64,000 nucleotides of DNA. Source: Paractinoplanes maris. GTDB lineage: Bacteria > Actinomycetota > Actinomycetes > Mycobacteriales > Micromonosporaceae. Positions 44,334 to 52,604 of the stretch are shown one piece after another; position 1 is the stretch's first letter; the number at the start of each line of letters is the position of its first letter. Under the pieces are notes generated by a model, which was not told the origin of the DNA, did not search any database, and worked only from the letters and a program-made list of their open reading frames with translations. The DNA lies in assembly GCF_023544465.1 (NCBI RefSeq), contig NZ_JALPVL010000002.1:310001-374000 (forward strand), given 5' to 3'. The position numbers and the translations under genes are program-made.

Positions 44334-44948
44334 ATGGACAAACCCCGCCGCCCCGGCCTGACCCGTCTGCTCGTCGCGCTGGCGGCGATGCTGGCCGTCC
44401 TGCTGCCCGGCGCCCCGGCGTTCGCCCACAACGCGCTGGCCCAGGCCACCCCGGCCAAGGGCGCCACCGTCAAGAAGGCTCCGACCAGCGTCAAGCTGAA
44501 GTTCCTGCAGAAGCTGAACCCCGACTACACGACGATCACCGTCACCGGCGCCGCCCGGGTCACCACGTCGGAGCCCGAGGTCGAGGGTGCCACCGGCACG
44601 GTCACCTTCGACCCGCTGGCCAACGGCGCCTACACGGTCGCCTACCGCGTGGTCTCCAAGGACGGTCACACGGTTCAGGGCTCCTACAAGTTCACCGTCG
44701 CCGACCCGTCCGCGACGGCCGAGCCCACCACCGCCCAAGCCACCTCCGCTCCCGCCTCGCCGGCCGCCGACGAGTCGCTGGTCGCCGCGCCCCCGCCGGC
44801 CACCAGTGCCGCCGCCCCGGCGACCGACCTGGCGTCCGGCCAGGAGGAGTCCGGGGGCAACGGACTGATCATCACGATCGTCGTCGTGGCGCTGGCCGTC
44901 GTGGCCCTCGGCGTCTTCCTTGTCACCCGTCGCCGCAGGACCACCTGA
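44334..44948 (+). CDS. CopC-domain membrane-anchored protein
   Basis: A 204-aa exported protein. The signal peptide ends at APAFA so that mature residue 1 is His (HNALAQATPAKGA), the copper-binding N-terminal His of CopC proteins. The beta-sandwich continues through SVKLKFLQKLNPDYTTI and AYRVVSKDGHTVQGSYKFTV, where the second conserved His lies. A Pro/Ala/Ser/Thr-rich spacer and a C-terminal helix (LIITIVVVALAVVALGVFLV) with RRRR anchor it in the membrane. It likely binds copper outside the membrane. The CopD partner is absent. The next gene starts 2 bases after its stop. Confidence 0.88.
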   Translation: MDKPRRPGLTRLLVALAAMLAVLLPGAPAFAHNALAQATPAKGATVKKAPTSVKLKFLQKLNPDYTTITVTGAARVTTSEPEVEGATGTVTFDPLANGAYTVAYRVVSKDGHTVQGSYKFTVADPSATAEPTTAQATSAPASPAADESLVAAPPPATSAAAPATDLASGQEESGGNGLIITIVVVALAVVALGVFLVTRRRRTT

Positions 44949-44949
44949 G

Positions 44950-46089
44950 ATGGCCGCGCTCGGTGTCGCCGTCGTCGGTTTCGGCTGGATGGGGCAGGTG
45001 CACGCGCAGGCGTACGCCCGGGTGCCGCACCACTACGCCGAGATCGACCCCATCCGCCTGGTCTCGGTGGCCGACGACGTGCCCGGGCGCGCCGAGCAGG
45101 CGGCCCGGCGCTACGGCTTCGAGACGTCGACCCCGCAGTGGCGCGATCTGGTCGGTGATCCCCGGGTGCAAGCGGTCAGCATCACCGCGCCCAACTTCCT
45201 GCACCGCGAGATGGGCAGCGCGTTCGCGGCGGCCGGACAGCACATCTGGATCGAGAAACCGGTCGGGCTGACCGCGGCCGACGCGCGGGCGATCGTCGGT
45301 GACGTCCAGGTGACCGTCGGGTTCAACTACCGGAACGCGCCGGCCGTCGAGACGGCCCGGGCGCTCATCGCCGACGGCGAGATCGGGGCGGTCACGCACG
45401 CCCGGTTCCGGTTCCTGAGCGACTACGCGGCCCATCCCGACGGCGCTCTGAGCTGGCGCTTCGAGCGGGCCCGGGGTGGCAACGGCGTGCTCGGCGACCT
45501 CGGTGCACACGGCGTCGACCTGATCCGCCACCTGCTCGGCGAGATCGACTCGCTGGTGGCCGACACCGCGATCTTCATCCCGGGCCGGCCCCGGCCGACC
45601 GCCGCCACGGCCGGCCACGAACGCGGCAGCGGCGAGCCGGGCCCGGTCGAGAACGACGACTGGTTCGGCAGCCTGCTGCGGATGGCCTCGGGCGCCCGGG
45701 TGACTCTGGACTGCAGCCGCGTCGCCGTGGGCGAGCAGAACAGCTACGGTTTCGAGATCCACGGCACCCGGGGCGCGCTGTTCTGGGACTTCCGCCGGAT
45801 GGGCGAGCTGGGCATCGCCACGGGGTCGTCCTATCAGGACGAGCCGGTGCGCATCCACTACGCCGGCCCGGCCGACGGAGACTTCGGCGCGTTCCAGCCC
45901 GGTGCCGGCATCCCGATGGGCTACGACGACCTCAAGGTCATCGAGGCGGCGCGCTTCCTGCGCTCGGTCGCGGACAAACAGCCGTACGGGGCCTCGCTGG
46001 TCGACGCCGTCCGGGCCGCCGAGGCCCTGGACGCGATGGAGCAGTCGGCCGCATCCGGAGCCTGGGTCACGCTGAACCACGCCGGCTAG
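44950..46089 (+). CDS. Gfo/Idh/MocA-family oxidoreductase
   Basis: A 379-aa NAD(P)-dependent dehydrogenase. The Rossmann loop is VAVVGFGWMGQVHAQAY, the active-site motif WIEKPVGLTAADA supplies the catalytic Lys, and the C-terminal alpha/beta domain has GVLGDLGAHGVDLIRHLLG with the conserved His/Asp. Family members oxidise sugars, inositols or their derivatives. ATG 44950 is 1 base after the CopC stop, so it is co-transcribed with it. The downstream uronate-dehydrogenase-like gene may share the pathway, though a truncated hydrolase remnant on the other strand separates them. Confidence 0.93.
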   Translation: MAALGVAVVGFGWMGQVHAQAYARVPHHYAEIDPIRLVSVADDVPGRAEQAARRYGFETSTPQWRDLVGDPRVQAVSITAPNFLHREMGSAFAAAGQHIWIEKPVGLTAADARAIVGDVQVTVGFNYRNAPAVETARALIADGEIGAVTHARFRFLSDYAAHPDGALSWRFERARGGNGVLGDLGAHGVDLIRHLLGEIDSLVADTAIFIPGRPRPTAATAGHERGSGEPGPVENDDWFGSLLRMASGARVTLDCSRVAVGEQNSYGFEIHGTRGALFWDFRRMGELGIATGSSYQDEPVRIHYAGPADGDFGAFQPGAGIPMGYDDLKVIEAARFLRSVADKQPYGASLVDAVRAAEALDAMEQSAASGAWVTLNHAG

Positions 46090-46304
46090 ACCAGAAAGCG
46101 CCGGAACCACTCCACGGCCAGCTGGTCGACCCGCGCGGCGTGCGGGGTCCGCGGCGCCGCCTCGGTTCCGGGCTCCTCGGCCAGGGCGTGCCCCATGTCC
46201 GGTACGACGTGCAGGTCGGCGATCGCGCCGCGCGGGCGCCCTGGGCCGGTGCCGACGCCACGTACGGAACTCCGGCCGCCACTCCCGGAAAAACCATGCC
46301 GCAC
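46086..46304 (-). pseudogene. C-terminal remnant of an alpha/beta hydrolase
   Basis: About 46 residues on the minus strand, ADLHVVPDMGHALAEEPGTE through VDQLAVEWFRRFL, look like the last part of a dienelactone-hydrolase or acyl-peptidase-type alpha/beta hydrolase, including the catalytic His in DMGHAL. Upstream of about 46223 the sequence no longer matches that fold, and no nucleophile or acid motif exists on either side. The gene is thus truncated; the remaining open frame to 46304 is chance. It is wedged between the Gfo/Idh and epimerase genes, suggesting an older operon was disrupted. Confidence 0.6.
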
Positions 46305-46320
46305 GGGGTATCACGGGGGT

Positions 46321-47067
46321 ATGGGCGACATTCTTCTGACGGGTGCGGCCGGGCGGATCGGCCGGATGCTGCGGGCCCGGCTGAGCACCCGGCACTCGTG
46401 GCGCTTCACCGACCTGCGGCCCGAGCCCGGCGTGGCTGCCCTCGACGTCACCGACGCCGATGCCGTGGCCAGGGCGTGCGAGGGTGTCGACACCGTGGTC
46501 CACCTGGCCGGGCTGGCTGGTGGCGGCTCGTTCGACGAGGTGCTGGAGTCGAATGTGCGCGGCACCGAGAACGTGTTCCGCACCGGCGTCGCCCGGGTCG
46601 TCCTGGCCTCGAGCAACCACGCGGCCGGCTTCTATTCGCGCGCCGACGCCCTCCCCGACGGCCTGCCCGACGACGTGACACCCCGCCCGGACTCCTACTA
46701 CGGCTGGAGCAAGGCGGCGACCGAGTCCCTGGCCCGCCTCTACCACGACCGTTGCGGCACGCATGTCGTCTGCCTGCGGATCGGTGCCTGTTTCGAGCGG
46801 CCCCGCCAACCCCGCGACCTGTCCCTGTGGCTCTCCCCCGACGACGCCGGGCGGCTGGTCGAGGCATCGCTGCAGGCCACCGGATTCCACGTCGTGTGGG
46901 GCATCTCGGCCAACCGCCACCGCTGGTTCTCCGCCCGCGGCGCCCGGGACATCGGTTACGTCCCGCGCGACGACGCGGCCGATCACCTCCTCGGTGAGCC
47001 GGACCTCACGCGAGTAGAGCAGCAGCTGGTCGGCGGCACCGTCCCGGCTCGCCCTCTCACCGGCTGA
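46321..47067 (+). CDS. NAD-dependent epimerase/dehydratase, uronate-dehydrogenase-like
   Basis: A 248-aa extended SDR protein. It has the GxxGxxG loop in LLTGAAGRIGRMLR, DVTDADAVARACEGVDTVVHLAG, the Ser of the active site in VLASSNHAAG, and the Tyr-Lys pair in YYGWSKAATES. The short length, YGWSK motif and RIGACFERPR segment resemble uronate dehydrogenases, which oxidise galacturonate or glucuronate. That would suit a neighbourhood containing an alginate lyase, but the assignment is tentative. Its last 11 bases overlap the convergent SRPBCC gene. Confidence 0.87.
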   Translation: MGDILLTGAAGRIGRMLRARLSTRHSWRFTDLRPEPGVAALDVTDADAVARACEGVDTVVHLAGLAGGGSFDEVLESNVRGTENVFRTGVARVVLASSNHAAGFYSRADALPDGLPDDVTPRPDSYYGWSKAATESLARLYHDRCGTHVVCLRIGACFERPRQPRDLSLWLSPDDAGRLVEASLQATGFHVVWGISANRHRWFSARGARDIGYVPRDDAADHLLGEPDLTRVEQQLVGGTVPARPLTG

Positions 47068-47494
47068 ACCGCCGCGACAGCTCGGCCAGGCGACCACGCT
47101 GCGCCGAGCCCGCCTGCCTGACCACAAAGGACCGGATCACCGCCGGCGACCACACCTCGATCGACTCGGTCAGCGCCGTACCCGTCCCCGACGCCGCCAG
47201 CTCGACCGTCGCCACCAGCCGGACCCGGCCCGGGCTGACCACCTCGCTCACCAGCCGCCGATCCTCCTCGGCCCCGGTCAGAATGACCCGGATCGGGTTG
47301 TCCCAGTGGAACGGACCGAGCCGGAACCGCTCGACCGCGACGTAGGAGATCGCCCGCCCCTGCGCCCGGACGTCACGCACCGCGACGACCAGCGGCGACA
47401 GGGCCACGTAGCTCTGCGGCTCCAGGAGATGCGCATAGATCGCCGGCGGCGGCGCGGGCAGCCGTACGGTCTCGCTGAACTGGTCGAACGGCAT
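47057..47494 (-). CDS. SRPBCC-family protein
   Basis: A 145-aa START/Bet v1-fold protein. Landmarks are FSETVRLPAPPPAIYAHLLEPQSYVALSPLVVAVRD at the start, as in polyketide-cyclase/YP_-type SRPBCC members, then VSEVVSPGRVRLVATVEL and a long C-terminal helix. It likely binds a hydrophobic ligand in its pocket; no catalytic residues are evident. It stands alone, with its 3' end overlapping the epimerase gene and its 5' side facing the alginate lyase promoter. Confidence 0.85.
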   Translation of the reverse strand: MPFDQFSETVRLPAPPPAIYAHLLEPQSYVALSPLVVAVRDVRAQGRAISYVAVERFRLGPFHWDNPIRVILTGAEEDRRLVSEVVSPGRVRLVATVELAASGTGTALTESIEVWSPAVIRSFVVRQAGSAQRGRLAELSRRFSR

Positions 47495-47520
47495 GCGGCG
47501 AGCTCTCCCAACACCTTGAT

Positions 47521-47583
47521 TTAAGAATCTTTAAGGTTCTGACCTGGGCTGACTGTTGACAAGACATCGATAGGCAACATTAT
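47521..47583 (+). promoter_or_regulatory. Sigma-70-like promoter of the alginate lyase gene with upstream palindrome
   Basis: TTGACA at 47556-47561 and CATTAT at 47578-47583 are 16 bp apart, a good housekeeping-type promoter. Upstream, TTAAGAATCTTTAA (47521-47534) is an imperfect palindrome that could be an operator. The stretch is strikingly A+T-rich for this genome. Confidence 0.6.
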
Positions 47584-47629
47584 TGTTAACCACCTTGCCA
47601 ATCCCCTCCACGGCAGACGAGGTATCCCC

Positions 47630-48412
47630 ATGAAGAAGCGCACGCTCCTGGCCGCGGCACTCTCCACCGCTGTCGTCGCCGGGCTCGGCGTCCTCGGCAT
47701 CACCAATGCCAACGCCGCCGCCCTCAACCCCGCAGTCGCCCCGGGCGGCAACTTCAACCTCTCAGTCTGGTCCCTCCAGCTACCTGTCGGCTCCCCCGGA
47801 TCGCCCGAGACGATCTCGCCGGCCCGGCTCCAGGGCGCCTCCGGTTACACCAACCCCGCCTACTTCTGGACCGACAAGAACGACGGCTCCATGACCTTCT
47901 GGGCACCGGAGAAGGGTGTCACCACGCCCAATTCGAAGTACGCCCGCTCCGAGCTCCGCGAGATGAACGCCAACGGCTCCGCGGCCAACTGGACGCTGGC
48001 CGGCAACCACACGCTGAGCGCCGAGCTGCGCATCGTCTCGGTGACCAAGAACGTCGCCGTCGGCCAGGTCAAGCTGGGCACCGGCGGCACCTCGACCAAG
48101 CCGCTGTTCGAGCTGTACTACCGGGCCAACGGCGACATCTACCTCGGCCAGCAGCGCAGCCCCACCGACGGCCAGACCCTGCATAAGCTGGGCAACGTGG
48201 CGGTCGGTCAGAAGTGGACCTACGTCCTCAACGTCCAGGGCAACAAGGCCGGCGTCACCATCAACGGCAGCAAGACGAACTACACGATCCCATCGTCGTT
48301 CAACCCGTACAAGCAGTATTTCAAGGCCGGCTCGTACAACCAGTCGTCCTCCGAGAGCACGTCCAACGGCGCCAAGGTCAAGTTCTACAACCTCACGGTC
48401 AGCCACGCCTGA
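47630..48412 (+). CDS. Secreted PL7 alginate lyase
   Basis: A 260-aa exported polysaccharide lyase of family 7, which cleaves mannuronate/guluronate chains by beta-elimination. A signal peptide (residues 1-29, ITNANA) precedes the jelly-roll domain. The three PL7 signatures are visible: YARSELREM, the VAVGQVKLG strand (QVK in place of the usual QIH), and YFKAGSYNQ with the catalytic Tyr. The loss of the central His in QVK could alter the preferred block type or activity. The length equals a single catalytic domain, with no binding module. It has its own strong promoter. Confidence 0.92.
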   Translation: MKKRTLLAAALSTAVVAGLGVLGITNANAAALNPAVAPGGNFNLSVWSLQLPVGSPGSPETISPARLQGASGYTNPAYFWTDKNDGSMTFWAPEKGVTTPNSKYARSELREMNANGSAANWTLAGNHTLSAELRIVSVTKNVAVGQVKLGTGGTSTKPLFELYYRANGDIYLGQQRSPTDGQTLHKLGNVAVGQKWTYVLNVQGNKAGVTINGSKTNYTIPSSFNPYKQYFKAGSYNQSSSESTSNGAKVKFYNLTVSHA

Positions 48413-48472
48413 CCGTGCCGGGCCGAGGCCGCCGCCGTCTGCTCACGCAGGTGCGCGGCGGCTGACGCCACA

Positions 48473-49027
48473 TCAGCTCGACGGCGGGCGCAACGCGTTC
48501 GACAGCGTGCGGGTGAGCAGGTCGAGCACGTGGTGGCGGGACGCGTCCTGACGCTGGGCGCGGTATTCCCAGGCCGCGTACAACTGGCTCCAGAGCAGGG
48601 CGAGCACCCAGTCGGGGGGCAGGGCCGGGTCGATCGAGCCGTCCGCCCGGCCGCGCTCGATGACTCGGAGCAGGCCGCCCTCGTCCTGCGACTCCCAGCA
48701 CTCGCCGCCCTGACCGGCGAACATCAGCGACAGCAGCGAGCCGAGGTCGAAATACTCCCGGCAGAGCCGCAGCAGGGCCTCGGCCCCGGTGCCCCGCTCG
48801 AGGTCGGCCAGCGTTGCCGCCCGGACGAGGCGCTCCCCACCCTCGGCGGACACCGCGGCCAGCAGGTCAGCCCGCTCGGCGAAGTAGCGGTGCAGTGTGG
48901 TGCGCCCGACCTGCGCCGCGGCGGCGATGTCACCCAGCGAGCAGGCCGGATTGCCGGCCAGCAGGTCGATCGCGGCATCGATGATCGCCTGCCGCGTGCG
49001 GTTCTTGACTCCGGAGGTCACGGCCAT
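48473..49027 (-). CDS. TetR-family regulator of the divergent ABC exporter
   Basis: A 184-aa regulator. The HTH (residues about 10-55) reads RQAIIDAAIDLLAGNPACSLGDIA, AQVGRTTLHRYFAERADLL, followed by a helical ligand domain ending in a dimerisation helix pair. It is divergent from an ABC exporter gene, 55 bp apart, with a perfect palindrome in between. The classic arrangement is repression of the exporter and itself, relieved by the exported compound. ATG 49027 is the only plausible start near the HTH. Confidence 0.91.
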   Translation of the reverse strand: MAVTSGVKNRTRQAIIDAAIDLLAGNPACSLGDIAAAAQVGRTTLHRYFAERADLLAAVSAEGGERLVRAATLADLERGTGAEALLRLCREYFDLGSLLSLMFAGQGGECWESQDEGGLLRVIERGRADGSIDPALPPDWVLALLWSQLYAAWEYRAQRQDASRHHVLDLLTRTLSNALRPPSS

Positions 49028-49055
49028 ACTGTACGGGAATTAGCCTTGCCCGTCA

Positions 49056-49073
49056 TGGAACACGTATGTTCCA
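49056..49073 (+). promoter_or_regulatory. Palindromic operator TGGAACACGTATGTTCCA
   Basis: Two perfect 7-bp arms, TGGAACA and TGTTCCA, flank CGTA in the 55-bp region between the divergent tetR and ABC exporter genes. The site lies 9 bases before the exporter ATG, so bound TetR would block its promoter. Its position and symmetry are those of a TetR operator. Confidence 0.75.
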
Positions 49074-49082
49074 CTACGAACC

Positions 49083-50804
49083 ATGCAGATTCTGCTGCGC
49101 CTTCTCCGTCCGCACCTGCCCGTGCTGATCCTCGGGCTCGTACTAGGTCTGATCTCCAACGCCGCTAATCTGGCTGCCCCGCTCGCCACCAAGCGGATCA
49201 TCGACACGCTCGGCACCGGCGACGCGCTGGCCGGCCCGATCACGCTGCTGCTGGTCCTCGTGGCGATCGGCTCGGTCATCGGCCTGTGGCAGTGGATCCT
49301 CCTGGGCACGCTGGCCGAGCAGGTCGTCCTCGACGCCCGGCTGTCGGTGATCCAGCGCTATTTCCGGGCCCGCCTGGCCGAGCTGACCGGCCGCCCCACC
49401 GGCGAGCTGGTCACCCGGGTGACTGCCGACCCCGGTCTGCTGCACCAGGCGTCGTCGAGCGTCGTCGGCCTGATCAACGCGTCGCTGGCCTTCATCGCCA
49501 CCCTGGTGCTGATGGGCACGCTCGACCTGGTTCTCCTGCTCTGCACGCTCTCCGCGGTCGCCGTCGTCGGAGCGGTCATGGCAGTGCTGCTGCCCTCGAT
49601 CAGCAAGAGCCAGAAGGCCGCGCAGGACGCGGTCGGCGAACTGGGCGGCGAGCTCGAGGGCACACTGCGGGCGATGCGCACGGTGAAGGCCAGCCGGGCC
49701 GAGGAGCGTCAGGGCGGCCGCATCGAGGCGCAAGCCCGCCGGGCCGCCGCCTACAACGTGCGGGCCGCGCGCCGGGCAGCCTGGGTCTGGACCGTCTCCT
49801 GGAGCGGCGTCTCGTTCGCCGTGATCGCGGTGCTGGGCGTCGGCGCCTGGCGCGCCGACGCGGGCCTGCTCGAGGTCAGCAGCCTGATCGCCTTCCTGCT
49901 GTACGCGTTCCAGCTGATGGGCCCGATCGGCGAGCTGACCCAGAACGTCACCGCGCTCCAATCCGGCATCGCCGCCGCCCGGCGGATCAGCGAGGTCTAC
50001 GCGATGACGCCGGAGACCTCGGACCCGCGCCCCGGCGAGCGGGTGACCGACGCCCCGGTCATCCACGTCGAGGAGGTCACCCTGCGCTACGGCGAGGACG
50101 CGCGCCCCGCCCTCGACGGCGTCACCCTGACCATCCCGTCGCGGGGACACACGGCGATCGTCGGCCCCTCCGGCGCGGGCAAGACGTCGCTGTTCTCGCT
50201 GCTCCTGCGCTTCCTCGACCCGCAGTCGGGCGAGATCTTCCTGCACGGCCGGCCCTACCGGTCACTCACGCACAGCGAGATCAGGGCCGAGCTGGCGTAC
50301 GTGGAACAGGAGGCCCCGGTCGTGCCCGGCACCATCCGCGACAACCTGTTGTTCAGCTACCCTGAGGCCACGGAGGAGGAGCTGCACGCGGTCCTGGAGC
50401 GGGTCCACCTGACCGAGAAGGTCGCCACCCTCCCGCAGGGGCTGGACACCCAGCTCTCCGGCGCCGAGCTCTCCGGGGGTGAGCGCCAGCGCATAGCCCT
50501 GGCCCGGGCCCTGGTGCGGACCCCGGCGGTGCTGTTGCTCGACGAGGCCACCGCCCAGGTGGATGCCCTGACCGAGGCGGCGCTGCAGAATTCCGTACGG
50601 GAAAGAGCCGCCGCCGCCGCGGTCGTGACCATCGCCCACCGCCTGTCCACAGTGGTCGAGGCCGACCGCATCATCGTCCTCGACAACGGCCGGGTCCGCG
50701 CCGTCGGCACCCACGAGTCCCTCCTCGCCTCCGACGACCTCTACCGCGGCCTGGTCGAGGCCCTCCGCATAGCCGTCCCGGTCAGCCCGGCCGCGGCCGG
50801 GTGA
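49083..50804 (+). CDS. ABC exporter, fused membrane and ATPase domains (MsbA/LmrA-type)
   Basis: A 573-aa half-transporter. The N-terminal six-helix membrane domain (LPVLILGLVLGLISNAANLAAP, LVAIGSVIGLWQWILLG, LVTRVTADPGLL coupling loop) is followed by the ATPase from about residue 340: Walker A IVGPSGAGKTSLF, Q-loop YVEQEAPVVPGTI, signature ELSGGERQRIALARAL, Walker B AVLLLDEAT and H-loop VTIAHRLSTV. It probably acts as a homodimer exporting lipids or drugs. The divergent TetR and its operator suggest substrate induction. ATG 49083 is the first start after the operator. Confidence 0.93.
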   Translation: MQILLRLLRPHLPVLILGLVLGLISNAANLAAPLATKRIIDTLGTGDALAGPITLLLVLVAIGSVIGLWQWILLGTLAEQVVLDARLSVIQRYFRARLAELTGRPTGELVTRVTADPGLLHQASSSVVGLINASLAFIATLVLMGTLDLVLLLCTLSAVAVVGAVMAVLLPSISKSQKAAQDAVGELGGELEGTLRAMRTVKASRAEERQGGRIEAQARRAAAYNVRAARRAAWVWTVSWSGVSFAVIAVLGVGAWRADAGLLEVSSLIAFLLYAFQLMGPIGELTQNVTALQSGIAAARRISEVYAMTPETSDPRPGERVTDAPVIHVEEVTLRYGEDARPALDGVTLTIPSRGHTAIVGPSGAGKTSLFSLLLRFLDPQSGEIFLHGRPYRSLTHSEIRAELAYVEQEAPVVPGTIRDNLLFSYPEATEEELHAVLERVHLTEKVATLPQGLDTQLSGAELSGGERQRIALARALVRTPAVLLLDEATAQVDALTEAALQNSVRERAAAAAVVTIAHRLSTVVEADRIIVLDNGRVRAVGTHESLLASDDLYRGLVEALRIAVPVSPAAAG

Positions 50805-50981
50805 TCAGTGAATCGACCACCCGGTCCTTTCGTCCAGCGACTCGGCTGCTTCTTCGTACGCCTCGGACAGGCTCGCCCTCGACCGGAAAGGCTCTCTTTC
50901 CCACGGCTTCCGAACCATCGGTGAACAAGCCGGTACGGTGCACCGCAATGGTGATGTCCATCCAGGACGAGAGGCGTGCTG

Positions 50982-52550
50982 ATGTCCGGGCCCGACCGGG
51001 ATCCGATGCAATTGTGGCTACGGCGGCTCCTGACCGAAAAGCCGGATCGCACCAAAAGGGAACTGCGCGCGGAACTGCTTCGATCGGGTTTTCCCGAGCT
51101 CACGACCAGGGATGTCAACCGGGCGCTCTATGCGAATCGTGCGGTGTTCGTCAACGACGGGGAAACACCGCCGCGATGGCGGGTCGCCGACCCGGCGGCC
51201 CTGTCGCGCCGGATCGGTCCGGTCCTTCCCGCCGGCTACGCGGGCAAGGAACCGCGCCGGTGGCAGCAGGAGGCACTGAGCGCCTGGATGGCCGCCGGTC
51301 GACGGGGTGTGGTGGAGGCGGTCACCGGAACCGGCAAGACCACGGTCGGCGTGCTGGCCACGGCGGCCGCCGTGGACCGCGGGGAGCGGGTGCTCGTGCT
51401 GGTGCCCGGCCTGGACCTGCTCGATCAATGGTATGACGTGCTGCAACGTGACCTCAGAGCCGTCTCTGTCGGCCGGCTCGGCGGCGACCACGAAGACAGT
51501 TTCCACCAATACAGCGTCCTGGTCGCCACGGTGCAGACTGTGGCGAGATACGAGGTGCTGCCCGAGGGCATGCCGGGCCTTCTGGTGGCGGACGAGGTTC
51601 ACCGCTATGGAGCCGAGAAATTCGCGAGAGCGCTCGAGGAAGGCTTCGGCGCCCGGCTGGGCCTGACGGCGACCTACGCCCGGGAGGACAACGGGCTGGA
51701 GCGCTGCCTGGCACCATACTTCGGCGATGTCGTGGCGGGCTGCAGTTACGAGCGCGGACTGGCCGATGGCATCCTCGCCCCCTTCCGCATCGCGTTCGTC
51801 GGCACTGAGTTCTCGGCCGAGGAACAAAGCAGATACCGCGATCTCAACAAGGCCACCCGAGAGCTCCGCGACCTCCTGATCAACGTATACGGATGCCCGC
51901 CGGAGCCTTTCGGTGAATTCATGACCGCCGTCAACAAGCTGGCCCGGGGCGGCCATGGCGACTTTCGCGCGACCATGAAGGCCGGCCGCTATCTGAAGGC
52001 CTTCAACGATCGCCGCAAGCTGCTGGCCGACTGCAAGAGCAAATACGTGGCTCTGGCCGGACTGGCACCACTGGCCCATCTCAGCGAACGTGGCTTGATC
52101 TTCGGTGAGACGACCACCTGCGCCGAGGCAGTCGCTGTGTTGATGACCAGGTGCGGAGTGCCGACCCGGGCGATCTCCGGGGAGACACCGGGCGACGAGC
52201 GCAAACAGGCCCTGGCGTCGTTCCGGGATGGACGACTGAAGATGCTCGCCGCCCCGCGGATGCTGGACGAGGGCATCGACCTCCCCGAGGCGGAACTGGC
52301 GATCGTCTTCGCGGGCACCAGGAGCAAACGCCAGATGATCCAGCGGATGGGCCGCGTCATCCGGCCGAAGGAGGACGGACGCCCGGCGACCTTGGTGGTT
52401 CTGTACGTGGCCGGCACCGCCGAGGACCCGAACCGCGGCGCCCATGAGGACTTCATCGAGGAACTCGTCGACGTGGCCGAGGACGTGCTGGACTTCCGGG
52501 TCGGGACGACGCCCGGGCAGGTGCTCGCGTGGGCCACGGCATCACGGTGA
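50982..52550 (+). CDS. SF2 DEAD/DEAH-box helicase (XPB/RadD-like)
   Basis: A 522-aa helicase. An N-terminal region of about 80 aa looks like a winged helix (RTKRELRAELLRSGFPELTTRDVNRALYAN). The motor then shows the Q-site RRWQQEAL, Walker A VTGTGKTTVG, DEVH in LLVADEVHRYG, motif III LGLTATYARED, and in the second RecA lobe LIFGETTTCAEAV, DEGIDLPEAELAIVFAG and QRMGRVIRPK. It should translocate on or unwind DNA, with XPB/RadD-type repair helicases as nearest relatives. ATG 50982 follows GAGAGG. No nuclease or defence gene is adjacent, so there is no reason to place it in a defence system. Confidence 0.9.
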   Translation: MSGPDRDPMQLWLRRLLTEKPDRTKRELRAELLRSGFPELTTRDVNRALYANRAVFVNDGETPPRWRVADPAALSRRIGPVLPAGYAGKEPRRWQQEALSAWMAAGRRGVVEAVTGTGKTTVGVLATAAAVDRGERVLVLVPGLDLLDQWYDVLQRDLRAVSVGRLGGDHEDSFHQYSVLVATVQTVARYEVLPEGMPGLLVADEVHRYGAEKFARALEEGFGARLGLTATYAREDNGLERCLAPYFGDVVAGCSYERGLADGILAPFRIAFVGTEFSAEEQSRYRDLNKATRELRDLLINVYGCPPEPFGEFMTAVNKLARGGHGDFRATMKAGRYLKAFNDRRKLLADCKSKYVALAGLAPLAHLSERGLIFGETTTCAEAVAVLMTRCGVPTRAISGETPGDERKQALASFRDGRLKMLAAPRMLDEGIDLPEAELAIVFAGTRSKRQMIQRMGRVIRPKEDGRPATLVVLYVAGTAEDPNRGAHEDFIEELVDVAEDVLDFRVGTTPGQVLAWATASR

Positions 52551-52604
52551 GTTGATATAGCTTCTTCGAGGTAGGGCCCGTGGGCTTTCGGCCGAAGGAG
52601 GACC

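Noticed and set aside
50805..50918. Short minus-strand frame of 37 codons (MVRKPWEREPF...) before the helicase gene
   Set aside because: The amino-acid composition is plausible, but there is no SD site or clear -10 box, and I recognise no family. It is too weak to list as a gene.
50982..52550. Helicase as part of an anti-phage defence system
   Set aside because: The neighbours are an ABC exporter and an FtsX transporter. No nuclease, methylase, protease or other defence gene is adjacent.
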